Part shown: positions 36,325 to 44,857 of the stretch, piece by piece | How positions within the stretch are numbered: position 1 is the first letter of the stretch | Layout of the letters: each line of letters starts with the position of its first letter | Source of the DNA: Pseudomonas fluorescens | Lineage (GTDB): Bacteria; Pseudomonadota; Gammaproteobacteria; Pseudomonadales; Pseudomonadaceae | Assembly (NCBI RefSeq): GCF_902497785.1 | Contig: NZ_CABVHK010000010.1 | Coordinates: 62,001-126,000 of the forward strand | Direction of reading: 5' to 3' | DNA length: 64,000 bases | The notes under the pieces: generated by a model | What the model was told of the DNA's origin: nothing | Databases searched by the model: none | What the model saw: the letters and a program-made list of their open reading frames with translations, nothing else | Made by a program: the position numbers and the translations under genes

Positions 36325-38775
36325 ATGACCACTCCACTTCCCTGCTACCACTGCGCCCTGCCCGTCCCGGCCGGCAGCCGCTTCACCGCTGCCGTCCTCG
36401 GTGAAACCCGCGAGTTCTGCTGCCCGGGTTGTCAGGCCGTGGCCGAGGCGATTGTCGCCGGGGGTCTGGAAAGCTACTACCAGCATCGCAGCGAGGCGTC
36501 GGCCAACCCCGAAGCCTTGCCCGTGCAACTGGTGGATGAACTGGCGCTGTACGATCGCGCCGACGTGCAAAAACCCTTCGTGCGCCATGACGGCGAACTC
36601 GCCGAAACCACCCTGTTGATGGAAGGCATCAGCTGCGCCGCTTGCGGCTGGCTGATCGAGAAACACCTGCGCGGTTTGCCGGCAGTGGCCGAGGCGCGCT
36701 TGAACCTGTCCAACCACCGCCTGCACGTGCGCTGGGCCGACGCGCAATTGCCGCTGAGCCAGGTGCTCAGCGAACTGCGCCACATCGGTTACGCCGCCCA
36801 TCCTTATCAAGCCGACCGCGCCAGCGAACAACTGGCCAGCGAAAATCGCCTGGCCCTGCGCCAACTCGGCGTGGCTGGACTGCTGTGGTTCCAGGCGATG
36901 ATGGCGACCATGGCCACCTGGCCGGAATTCAACATCGACCTCAGCCCCGAACTGCATACGATCCTGCGCTGGGTCGCGCTGTTTCTCACCACACCGATCG
37001 TGTTCTACAGTTGTGCGCCGTTCTTCAAAGGCGCCATGCGCGACCTGCGCACCCGCCACCTGACCATGGACGTTTCGGTGTCGCTGGCGATCGGCGGTGC
37101 CTACATCGCCGGGATCTGGACCTCGATCACCGGGGTCGGCGAATTGTATTTCGATGCCGTCGGCATGTTTGCCCTGTTCCTGCTGGCCGGGCGCTATCTT
37201 GAACGACGCGCCCGGGAACGCACCGCCGCCGCGACCGCACAACTCGTCAACCTGTTGCCCGCCTCATGCCTGCGGCTGGGCGGCGACGGTCAGAGCGAGC
37301 GGATTTTGCTCAGCGAACTGCGCGTCGGCGATCACGTGCTGGTGCACCCCGGTGCGATCCTTCCCGCGGACGGCAAGATCCTCGACGGCCAGTCGAGCAT
37401 CGACGAATCCCTGCTCACCGGTGAATACCTGCCGCAGCCGCGCACGTTGGGCGATGCGGTCACCGCCGGCACCCTCAACGTCGAAGGCGCGTTGACTGTG
37501 GAAGTTCTCGCACTGGGCCAGGACACCCGACTGTCCGCCATCGTCCGCCTGCTCGATCGCGCTCAGGCGGAAAAGCCCCCGCTGGCAGAAATCGCCGACC
37601 ACGCCGCGCAGTGGTTCCTGTTGCTGTCGCTGATCGCCGCTGCGGTGATTGGTCTGGTCTGGTGGGAACTGGATTCATCGCGAGCCTTCTGGATCGTCTT
37701 GGCGATGCTGGTCGCGACCTGCCCCTGCGCCTTGTCACTCGCCACGCCAACTGCCCTCACCGCCGCCACCGGCACACTGCACAAGCTGGGGCTGTTGTTG
37801 ACGCGTGGCCATGTGCTGGAAGGCCTGAACCAGATCGACACGGTGATCTTCGACAAGACCGGCACCCTCACCGAAGGGCGCCTGGCGCTGCGTTCGATCC
37901 GCCCCCTCGGCACACTGGACAGCGATCAGTGCCTGAGCCTCGCCGCCGCCCTCGAAAACCGTTCCGAACACCCGATCGCCCGTGCGTTTGGCCGTGCGCC
38001 GCTGGCCGCCGAAGAAGTCCACAGCACACCGGGACTGGGTCTGGAAGGTGTGGTCGGCGAACGCCGCCTGCGCATCGGCCAACCTGGTTTTGTCTGTGAA
38101 CTCAGTGGCGCTTCGCTTCCCCTGATGCCCGAGGAAGCCGGCCAGTGGCTGCTGCTCGGCGATAGCCAGGGCCCGCTGGCGTGGTTTGTCCTCGACGACC
38201 GTTTGCGCGCCGATGCCCCTGCTTTGTTGCAAGCCTGCAAGGCACGGGGCTGGCGGACGTTGCTGCTGTCGGGCGACACCTCGCCGATGGTCGCCAGCGT
38301 TGCCGCGCAATTGGGCATCGACGAGGCGCGGGGCGGTTTGCGCCCCGACGACAAACTGCAGGTCCTGCAACAGCTGCACAGGGAAGGTCGCAAGGTGTTG
38401 ATGCTCGGTGACGGGGTCAACGACGTGCCGGTGCTCGCCGCTGCCGACATCAGTGTCGCCATGGGTTCGGCCACCGACCTGGCGAAAACCAGTGCCGACG
38501 CGGTGTTGCTGTCGAATCGGCTCGACGCGCTGGTGCAGGCCTTCAGCCTGGCGCGGCGTACCCGTCGGGTAATCATCGAGAACCTGCTGTGGGCCGGGTT
38601 GTACAATGGCCTTATGTTGCCGTTCGCCGCCCTCGGCTGGATTACGCCGGTGTGGGCCGCGGTCGGCATGTCCATCAGTTCATTGACCGTGGTGCTCAAC
38701 GCCCTGCGCCTGACTCGAATGCCGAGCGCGCCAGCCACTCGCACCACGCCAGAAACCCGCCCGCTGCCGGCCTGA
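36325..38775 (+). CDS. ccoI: Copper-transporting P-type ATPase for cbb3 assembly
   Basis: 816-aa P1B-type ATPase (CcoI/FixI) exporting Cu(I) for CcoN maturation. The N-terminus has Cys pairs CYHC and CCPGC, then an HMA domain with ISCAACGWL. The membrane copper site is CPC in VATCPCALSLATP (about residue 466). The phosphorylation site is DKTGTLTEG (D near 510), and the hinge is MLGDGVNDVPVL. About eight helices. The order ccoG-H-I-S is conserved. In this group CcoI feeds cytochrome oxidase rather than giving copper tolerance. Confidence 0.94.
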   Translation: MTTPLPCYHCALPVPAGSRFTAAVLGETREFCCPGCQAVAEAIVAGGLESYYQHRSEASANPEALPVQLVDELALYDRADVQKPFVRHDGELAETTLLMEGISCAACGWLIEKHLRGLPAVAEARLNLSNHRLHVRWADAQLPLSQVLSELRHIGYAAHPYQADRASEQLASENRLALRQLGVAGLLWFQAMMATMATWPEFNIDLSPELHTILRWVALFLTTPIVFYSCAPFFKGAMRDLRTRHLTMDVSVSLAIGGAYIAGIWTSITGVGELYFDAVGMFALFLLAGRYLERRARERTAAATAQLVNLLPASCLRLGGDGQSERILLSELRVGDHVLVHPGAILPADGKILDGQSSIDESLLTGEYLPQPRTLGDAVTAGTLNVEGALTVEVLALGQDTRLSAIVRLLDRAQAEKPPLAEIADHAAQWFLLLSLIAAAVIGLVWWELDSSRAFWIVLAMLVATCPCALSLATPTALTAATGTLHKLGLLLTRGHVLEGLNQIDTVIFDKTGTLTEGRLALRSIRPLGTLDSDQCLSLAAALENRSEHPIARAFGRAPLAAEEVHSTPGLGLEGVVGERRLRIGQPGFVCELSGASLPLMPEEAGQWLLLGDSQGPLAWFVLDDRLRADAPALLQACKARGWRTLLLSGDTSPMVASVAAQLGIDEARGGLRPDDKLQVLQQLHREGRKVLMLGDGVNDVPVLAAADISVAMGSATDLAKTSADAVLLSNRLDALVQAFSLARRTRRVIIENLLWAGLYNGLMLPFAALGWITPVWAAVGMSISSLTVVLNALRLTRMPSAPATRTTPETRPLPA

Positions 38776-38799
38776 GCCGCACGGGCATGGAGCCTTCCC

Positions 38800-39018
38800 A
38801 TGCCAGCTCTTTACGTGATGATCCCGGCCGCGCTGCTGATCGTGGCCATCGCGATCTACATCTTTTTCTGGGCAGTCGACAGCGGTCAGTACGACGACCT
38901 CGACGGCCCGGCCCACAGCATCCTTTTCGACGACCAGGACCCGAACCACACGGCGGCGGTCGATGAGGCCAGCGGCCAAACGGCCAAACCGGACGACAAG
39001 GCGCCTCCCCATGTTTGA
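38800..39018 (+). CDS. ccoS: cbb3 oxidase maturation protein CcoS
   Basis: 72-aa protein with one membrane helix (MIPAALLIVAIAIYIFFWAV) and the CcoS signature VDSGQYDDLDGPAHSILFDD. It is needed for cofactor insertion in cbb3 oxidase. It lies 24 bp after ccoI and overlaps the next gene by 8 bp. Confidence 0.93.
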   Translation: MPALYVMIPAALLIVAIAIYIFFWAVDSGQYDDLDGPAHSILFDDQDPNHTAAVDEASGQTAKPDDKAPPHV

Positions 39019-39694
39019 ACTGGCACCGCTGTTGGTGTCGGCGGTAATCCTCGGCCTGCTCGGCGGCGGGCATTGCCTGGGCATGTGCGGCGGCTTGATG
39101 GGCGCGCTGACCCTGGCCATTCCCAAGGAACAACGCAGCCGCCGGTTTCGCTTGCTGCTGGCGTACAACGTTGGGCGAATTCTCAGTTACGCGGCGGCCG
39201 GTTTGCTCATTGGTCTGGCCGGTTGGGCGGTGGCAAACAGCCCGGCGGCGATGTTTATGCGCATCCTCGCCGGATTGCTGCTGATCGCCATGGGCCTTTA
39301 CCTCGCCGGCTGGTGGAGCGGCCTGACCCGTATCGAAAGCCTCGGTCGTGGGCTGTGGCGGCATATCCAGCCGCTTGCCAATAAACTGCTGCCGGTGTCG
39401 AGCCTGCCGCGCGCCTTGTTGCTGGGCGCGCTCTGGGGCTGGTTGCCGTGCGGGCTGGTTTACAGCACGTTGCTGTGGTCGGCCAGCCAGGGCAATGCGC
39501 TCGACAGTGCGCTGCTGATGCTCGCGTTCGGGCTGGGCACCTGGCCGGTCTTGCTCGCCACCGGGCTGGCAGCCGAGCGGGTCACGGCCGTGTTGCGCAA
39601 ACGCTATGTGCGCATGACGGGCGGCTTGCTGGTGATGTTGTTCGGAATCTGGACCCTGCCGGGGCCGCATCAGCATTGGCTGATGGGGCATTAA
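39011..39694 (+). CDS. Sulfite exporter TauE/SafE-type membrane protein
   Basis: 227-aa integral membrane protein with about six helices. It has GGGHCLGMCGGLMGAL near the N-terminus and GALWGWLPCGLVYS in the second half, two paired Cys-containing helices like those of the UreH/DsbD-type transmembrane domain. In many genomes this family accompanies ccoS and is suspected to act in metal or redox steps of cbb3 assembly; that is inference. The ATG at 39011 overlaps the ccoS end, so the genes are coupled. Confidence 0.85.
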   Translation: MFELAPLLVSAVILGLLGGGHCLGMCGGLMGALTLAIPKEQRSRRFRLLLAYNVGRILSYAAAGLLIGLAGWAVANSPAAMFMRILAGLLLIAMGLYLAGWWSGLTRIESLGRGLWRHIQPLANKLLPVSSLPRALLLGALWGWLPCGLVYSTLLWSASQGNALDSALLMLAFGLGTWPVLLATGLAAERVTAVLRKRYVRMTGGLLVMLFGIWTLPGPHQHWLMGH

Positions 39695-39700
39695 CACAAG

Positions 39701-39784
39701 GATCAAAAGATCGCAGCCTTCGGCAGCTCCTACTGGAGTTCGCAATACCCTGTAGGAGTTGCCGAAGGCTGCGATCTTTTGATC
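39701..39784. repeat. Inverted repeat (class 2, CCGAAGGCTG type)
   Basis: GATCAAAAGATCGCAGCC-TTCGGCAGCTCCTAC and its complement around a short loop, lying 9 bp upstream of the hemN Anr box. Confidence 0.85.
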
Positions 39785-39793
39785 TGGCGCCTG

Positions 39794-39807
39794 TTGATAC
39801 AAATCAA
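39794..39807. promoter_or_regulatory. Perfect Anr box before hemN
   Basis: TTGAT-ACAA-ATCAA matches the FNR/Anr consensus exactly. A -10-like TAGACT lies at 39830-39835, which places the box centre near -41.5, the class II activator position. HemN is a known Anr target in Pseudomonas. Confidence 0.85.
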
Positions 39808-39870
39808 GATGCCCCAACGCCGCACCCCATAGACTCGCCGGCACTGCCAGACTATCCGGGGGATGCCCGC

Positions 39871-41256
39871 ATGATGCTCGACACCATTCGTTGGGATACC
39901 GATCTGATCCGCCGTTATGACCTGGCGGGACCGCGTTACACCTCCTACCCGACCGCCGTGCAGTTCGACGGCCATGTCGGCACCTTTGACCTGTTTCATG
40001 CGCTGCGCGACAGCCGCAAAGCCCTGCGCCCGTTGTCGCTGTACGTGCACGTGCCGTTCTGCGCGAACATTTGCTATTACTGCGCGTGCAACAAAGTCAT
40101 CACCAAGGATCGCGGCCGCGCCCAGCCCTATTTGCAGCGCCTTGAACAGGAAATCCAGCTGATTGCCTGCCACCTCGACCCCGCACAGAAGGTCGAGCAA
40201 TTGCACTTCGGTGGCGGTACGCCGACCTTTCTCAGCCACGACGAACTGCGTCAACTCATGGCCCGGTTGCGCAAAAGCTTCAATTTGCTCGACGACGACT
40301 CCGGCGACTACAGCATCGAGATCGACCCGCGCGAAGCCGACTGGTCGACCATGGGGCTGCTCCGTGAACTGGGTTTCAATCGGGTCAGTATCGGCCTGCA
40401 AGACCTCGACCCGGCGGTGCAACGGGCGGTCAATCGCCTGCAAAGCCTGGAAGAAACCCGTGCAGTGATCGAGGCCGCGCGGACCTTGCAATTCCGTTCG
40501 ATCAACATCGACCTGATCTACGGCTTGCCCAGACAGACACCCGAAAACTTCGCCCATACCGTCGACGAAGTGATCAACCTGCAACCGGACCGGCTGTCAG
40601 TGTTCAACTACGCGCATTTGCCCGAACGCTTCATGCCGCAACGGCGCATCAACAGCGACGAACTGCCAACCCCGGCGCAGAAACTGGAGATGCTCCAACG
40701 CACCATCGAACAACTGACGGCGGCCGGCTACCGTTACATCGGCATGGACCACTTCGCCCTGCCCGACGATGAATTGGCGATTGCCCAGGAAGAGTCGACC
40801 CTGCAACGTAATTTCCAGGGCTACACCACCCACGGACATTGCGATTTGATCGGCCTGGGCGTCTCGGCCATCAGCCAGATCGGCGATCTGTACTGTCAGA
40901 ACAGCAGCGACCTCAATCAATATCAGGGCGCCCTGGCCTCGGCGCAGCTGCCGACCAATCGCGGCCTGCTGTGCAATCCCGACGACCACGTGCGCAGGGC
41001 GGTGATTCAACAGTTGATCTGCCGTTTCAACGTGGAGTTTGCTGACATCGAACAGGCGTTCAACATTGATTTTTGCGGTTACTTCGGTGAGCTGTGGCCG
41101 CAGTTGCAAACCATGGCCGAGGACGGCCTGATCGAACTCGACAATCAACGGATCACCGTGTTGCCGGCCGGACGTTTGCTGGTGCGATCGGTGTGCATGG
41201 TGTTCGACGCGTATCTTGAGCAACAGCAGCGCCAGCGCTTTTCGCGTGTCATTTGA
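39871..41256 (+). CDS. hemN: Oxygen-independent coproporphyrinogen III oxidase
   Basis: 461-aa radical SAM enzyme that converts coproporphyrinogen III to protoporphyrinogen IX without oxygen. The 4Fe-4S motif CX3CX2C is C64-x3-C68-x2-C71 in FCANICYYCAC. The HFGGGTPTFL and C-terminal HemN domain are present. Two ATGs are adjacent (39871, 39874); the first was used, with GGGGGA upstream. The much longer open frame upstream crosses a repeat and is not coding. It supplies haem for the oxidases encoded upstream at low oxygen. Confidence 0.95.
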   Translation: MMLDTIRWDTDLIRRYDLAGPRYTSYPTAVQFDGHVGTFDLFHALRDSRKALRPLSLYVHVPFCANICYYCACNKVITKDRGRAQPYLQRLEQEIQLIACHLDPAQKVEQLHFGGGTPTFLSHDELRQLMARLRKSFNLLDDDSGDYSIEIDPREADWSTMGLLRELGFNRVSIGLQDLDPAVQRAVNRLQSLEETRAVIEAARTLQFRSINIDLIYGLPRQTPENFAHTVDEVINLQPDRLSVFNYAHLPERFMPQRRINSDELPTPAQKLEMLQRTIEQLTAAGYRYIGMDHFALPDDELAIAQEESTLQRNFQGYTTHGHCDLIGLGVSAISQIGDLYCQNSSDLNQYQGALASAQLPTNRGLLCNPDDHVRRAVIQQLICRFNVEFADIEQAFNIDFCGYFGELWPQLQTMAEDGLIELDNQRITVLPAGRLLVRSVCMVFDAYLEQQQRQRFSRVI

Positions 41257-41349
41257 AAGGGTGGCAAAATCGCCGCGCACTGGCTTGAATGTCCTCTTGT
41301 GAGTTACCCTTACGGCTTATGTGTGTTTTTTCCCACAAGGATTGAAGAA

Positions 41350-42084
41350 ATGTCCGAGCCAGTAAAACTGCGCGCTCACAACCAGGCCCATTGCAAGGAT
41401 TGCAGCCTGGCCCCCCTCTGCCTGCCACTTTCTCTGAATCTGGAAGACATGGATGCGCTGGACGAGATCGTTAAACGTGGCCGCCCGCTGAAAAAGGGCG
41501 AGTTCCTGTTCCGCCAGGGCGACGTGTTCGATTCCGTTTATGCAGTTCGCTCTGGCGCCCTCAAGACCTTCAGTCTCAGCGATGGCGGAGAAGAACAGCT
41601 CACCGGGTTCCACCTGCCGAGCGAACTGGTCGGTTTGTCGGGCATGGACACTGAAAAACATCCAGTGTCGGCGCAAGCAATGGAAACCACCTCGGTCTGT
41701 GAAATTCCGTTCGAACGCCTGGACGAACTGGCGCTGCAATTGCCACAACTGCGCCGTCAGTTGATGCGTGTGATGAGCCGCGAAATTCGTGACGATCAAC
41801 AAATGATGTTGCTGCTGTCGAAGAAAACCGCCGACGAGCGCATTGCCACGTTTCTGGTCAACCTGTCGGCACGGTTCCGCGCTCGCGGCTTTTCGGCCAA
41901 TCAGTTCCGCCTGAGCATGTCGCGTAATGAAATCGGCAATTACTTGGGCCTGGCGGTGGAAACCGTGTCGCGGGTGTTCACCCGCTTCCAGCAAAACGAA
42001 CTGATCGCCGCCGAAGGCAAGGAAATCCACATCCTTGACCCGATACAGCTTTGCGCCTTGGCCGGCGGTTCGATCGAAGGTTGA
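41350..42084 (+). CDS. anr: Anaerobic regulator Anr (FNR family)
   Basis: 244-aa oxygen-sensing transcription factor, the same length as P. aeruginosa Anr. The 4Fe-4S cluster ligands are C15, C18, C24 and C117 (HCKDCSLAPLC and SVCEIPF). A cNMP-like beta roll follows, then a C-terminal helix-turn-helix MSRNEIGNYLGLAVETVSRVF with the E/S/R residues that read TTGAT half sites. AAGGATTGAAGAA precedes the ATG. It ends the oxygen-adaptation block and probably activates ccoN2, ccoG and hemN through the boxes listed here. Confidence 0.95.
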   Translation: MSEPVKLRAHNQAHCKDCSLAPLCLPLSLNLEDMDALDEIVKRGRPLKKGEFLFRQGDVFDSVYAVRSGALKTFSLSDGGEEQLTGFHLPSELVGLSGMDTEKHPVSAQAMETTSVCEIPFERLDELALQLPQLRRQLMRVMSREIRDDQQMMLLLSKKTADERIATFLVNLSARFRARGFSANQFRLSMSRNEIGNYLGLAVETVSRVFTRFQQNELIAAEGKEIHILDPIQLCALAGGSIEG

Positions 42085-42095
42085 CTGCGACAATT

Positions 42096-42121
42096 GCGGC
42101 TGAGCGAAACGCTTCAGCCGC
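42096..42121 (+). terminator. Hairpin between anr and apt
   Basis: GCGGCTGA-GCG-AAA-CGC-T-TCAGCCGC forms an 11-base-pair stem with one bulge, 11 nt after the anr stop. No T run follows; instead TTATACT (42124-42130), a possible -10 for apt, comes next. Confidence 0.4.
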
Positions 42122-42163
42122 CGTTATACTGCGACGTTTGCAGCCTGCCAGGACACCTTGACG

Positions 42164-42712
42164 ATGGTCTTTGACTCCTTCGACATCAAATCCCTGATCC
42201 GCCCGGTGATCGACTTCCCGAAACCGGGCGTTATCTTTCGCGACATTACCCCGCTGTTCCAGTCGCCCACGGCCCTGCGCCTGGTGATGGACAGCTTTGC
42301 CCACCGATACGTCGAGGCCGACTTCACCCACATCGGCGCCATGGATGCCCGCGGATTCCTGATTGGTTCGGTACTGGCCTATCAGTTGAACAAGCCGCTG
42401 GTGTTGTTCCGCAAGCAGGGCAAACTGCCGGCGGATGTGCTGGCCGAAGGTTATGCGACCGAGTACGGCGAAGCCTTCCTTGAAGTGCATGCCGACAGCC
42501 TGTGCGAAGGCGATTCAGTGGTGATGTTCGATGACCTGATTGCCACCGGGGGCACGCTGATCGCGGCGGCGAACCTGATTCGGCGCATGGGCGCACGAGT
42601 GCATGAAGCGGCGGCGATTATTGACCTGCCGGAGCTGGGTGGCTCGCAGCGACTGGAAGATATGGGGATTCCTACGTTTTGCCTGACGCAGTTTGCCCTT
42701 ACCGATAAATAA
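42164..42712 (+). CDS. apt: Adenine phosphoribosyltransferase
   Basis: 182-aa purine-salvage enzyme making AMP from adenine and PRPP. The PRPP loop is VVMFDDLIATGGT; FPKPGVIFRDITPL near the N-terminus and the MDARGFL substrate loop are typical of Apt. The ATG at 42164 was chosen over an in-frame TTG at 42158. It follows anr as in other Pseudomonas. Confidence 0.95.
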   Translation: MVFDSFDIKSLIRPVIDFPKPGVIFRDITPLFQSPTALRLVMDSFAHRYVEADFTHIGAMDARGFLIGSVLAYQLNKPLVLFRKQGKLPADVLAEGYATEYGEAFLEVHADSLCEGDSVVMFDDLIATGGTLIAAANLIRRMGARVHEAAAIIDLPELGGSQRLEDMGIPTFCLTQFALTDK

Positions 42713-42741
42713 GCAGCGTCTGTTTATTACGTAGCGTCTGC

Positions 42742-42849
42742 ACTGACGCCATCGCGAGCAAGCTCGCTCCCACAGGGTTCAGTGGCGTTTACACATTTTG
42801 TTGACGACACAACTACTGTGGGAGCGAGCTTGCTCGCGATAGCGTCAGC
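42742..42849. repeat. REP pair (class 1, opposite order)
   Basis: CTGACGCCATCGCGAGCAAG-CTCGCTCCCACAG followed by the complement ending CGCGATAGCGTCAG, located between convergent apt and the acyl-CoA dehydrogenase gene. Confidence 0.85.
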
Positions 42850-42874
42850 CGCAACAACATCAATCCAAACCCTG

Positions 42875-44023
42875 TTACAGCCCCATCTGCTTACTGATGA
42901 TCTCGTTCATCACTTCCCGCGTCCCGCCGCCAATCGATAGAATCCGGTTATCCCGATACAACCGCTCCACCAGACTCTCGCGCATGTACCCCAGACCACC
43001 GAGGATCTGCACCGCATCGGTCGTGATCCGATCCGCCGTGTCAGTCGCGAAATTCTTCGCCATCGAAATCTCTTTGATCACACTCTGCCCCGCAGCCATT
43101 TTCGCCGCCTGCCGGTAAGTGAATTCCCGTGACACTTCCAGCGCCGTGGCCATTTCAGCCAGGCGATGCTTGAGCACCTGGAACTTGCCGATGGGTTTGC
43201 CGAACGCTTCGCGCTGCCGGGCCCATTTCAGGCTTTCTTCCAGCGCCAGTTGCGCGGTCATGTTGGCCATCAGCGCCAGGGCCAGACGTTCGCTCTGGAA
43301 GTTGCCCATGATGCAGGCGAAGCCCATGTTCTCGGCACCGATCAGATTTCCCACAGGCACCCGGCAATCGTCGAAAAACAACTCGGCGGTGTCCGACGCC
43401 CACCAGCCCATTTTCTTCAACTGGCGGCCGACAGTGAATCCCGGTGTGCCTTTCTCGATCAGCAGCAAGCTGATGCCGCCGAAACCGGGAGCGCCGGTGC
43501 GCACCGCGACGGTGTAGTAATCCGCGCGCACGCCGCTGGTGATAAAGGTTTTGCTGCCGTTGACCCGGTAGACATCGCCGTCACGCACGGCGCGGGTTTG
43601 CAGGTTGGCCACGTCGGAACCGCCGCTAGGCTCGGTGACAGCCAGGGCGCTGATCTTCTCGCCCGCCAGGACGTGCGGCACAACACGATCACGGACCTCG
43701 GGCTTGGCCCACTTGAGGATCGGCGGCAAGCCAATGTCCAGCGAGCCGAGCCCCGCCACCACTCCCCCGGAGCCGCAACGCATCAACTCTTCGCTGGCGG
43801 CGATCTTGGCAAACAGGTCACCTTGGTGGCTACCGCCCAGGGCTTCGGGGTAACCGATACCCAGAATCCCCGCAGCACCGGCTTTCAAGTACAACTCGCG
43901 GGGAAAGCTTTCAGCTTCTTCCCACTGGTCAATGTCCGGAAGAATCTCACGCTCGACGAAACGTCTGACGCTGTCGCGGACCAATTGGTGGCTGGGGTCG
44001 AAGTATTCCTGAAAGGCAGGCAT
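42875..44023 (-). CDS. Acyl-CoA dehydrogenase
   Basis: 382-aa FAD flavoenzyme of the acyl-CoA dehydrogenase family. FAD/substrate loops include LAVTEPSGGSDVANLQT, GSKTFITSG, and the C-terminal QILGGLGYMRE. The usual C-terminal catalytic Glu position reads SIGGGTREV and has Gly, while E245 lies in FQSERLALA, the place used by long-chain and isovaleryl-CoA dehydrogenases. It is therefore probably active with branched or long substrates. In P. aeruginosa a homologue sits beside recR. No operon partner is visible; a repeat separates it from recR. Confidence 0.9.
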   Translation of the reverse strand: MPAFQEYFDPSHQLVRDSVRRFVEREILPDIDQWEEAESFPRELYLKAGAAGILGIGYPEALGGSHQGDLFAKIAASEELMRCGSGGVVAGLGSLDIGLPPILKWAKPEVRDRVVPHVLAGEKISALAVTEPSGGSDVANLQTRAVRDGDVYRVNGSKTFITSGVRADYYTVAVRTGAPGFGGISLLLIEKGTPGFTVGRQLKKMGWWASDTAELFFDDCRVPVGNLIGAENMGFACIMGNFQSERLALALMANMTAQLALEESLKWARQREAFGKPIGKFQVLKHRLAEMATALEVSREFTYRQAAKMAAGQSVIKEISMAKNFATDTADRITTDAVQILGGLGYMRESLVERLYRDNRILSIGGGTREVMNEIISKQMGL

Positions 44024-44094
44024 CGGCGAACTCCACTGAAGGTTCAGCGACGTTAACCGAGCGCTTGCTTGGTTTTCAACAGGAAGATGGATGC

Positions 44095-44177
44095 AAAAGC
44101 AAAAAGATCGCAGCCTTCGGCAGCTCCTACGAGATGTTCACAATCCTGTAGGAGCTGCCGAAGGCTGCGATCTTTTG
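44095..44177. repeat. Inverted repeat (class 2, CCGAAGGCTG type)
   Basis: AAAAGATCGCAGCC-TTCGGCAGCTCCTAC and its complement, directly after the recR stop. Confidence 0.85.
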
Positions 44178-44189
44178 CCGATATCACGT

Positions 44190-44792
44190 TTACAGCGCTA
44201 TCGGCTTACGCCCCGCAAACGAATGCGCCAACGTCCCGCCGTCCACCAGCTCCAGCTCGCCACCCAACGGCACGCCGTGGGCAATGCGTGATGCAATCAA
44301 GCCCTTGTTGCTGAGCAACTGGGCGATGTAATGCGCCGTGGCTTCGCCTTCGACCGTCGGGTTGGTCGCGAGAATGACTTCAGTAAAGGTGCCCGCCTCT
44401 TCGATCCGTGCGAGCAATTGCGGAATGCCGATCGCCTCAGGCCCCAGCCCGTCGAGCGGCGACAGATGGCCCTTGAGCACGAAGTAGCGACCACGGAAAC
44501 CGGTCTGCTCCACCGCGTAGACATCCATCGGCCCTTCCACCACGCACAGCAAGGTGTCATCGCGACGGTTATCGGCGCATTGCGGGCACAGGTCGTCTTC
44601 AGTCAGCGTTCGACACAACCGGCAATGGCCGACCCCTTCCATGGCCTGGCTCAACGCCAGCGCCAAACGCGAGCCACCGCTGCGATCACGCTCGAGTAGC
44701 TGCAACGCCATGCGCTGGGCAGTTTTCTGACCCACCCCTGGCAGCGTTCGCAGGGCATCAATCAGTTGGCGAATCAAAGGGCTGAAGCTCAT
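44190..44792 (-). CDS. recR: Recombination mediator RecR
   Basis: 200-aa protein that works with RecF and RecO to load RecA on gapped DNA. It has the N-terminal helix-hairpin-helix (LRTLPGVGQKTAQRM), a four-Cys zinc finger (CRLCRTL and CPQC) and a Toprim domain (LLCVVEGPMDVYAVEQ). Normally it is co-transcribed after dnaX-ybaB; here an oxidoreductase gene and a terminator come between. Confidence 0.95.
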   Translation of the reverse strand: MSFSPLIRQLIDALRTLPGVGQKTAQRMALQLLERDRSGGSRLALALSQAMEGVGHCRLCRTLTEDDLCPQCADNRRDDTLLCVVEGPMDVYAVEQTGFRGRYFVLKGHLSPLDGLGPEAIGIPQLLARIEEAGTFTEVILATNPTVEGEATAHYIAQLLSNKGLIASRIAHGVPLGGELELVDGGTLAHSFAGRKPIAL

Positions 44793-44857
44793 GGGGAAAC
44801 GTCCGACATAACAACGAGACGCGGTTTATACCCGCGCCTCTCTTTAGCGTCAAATAC

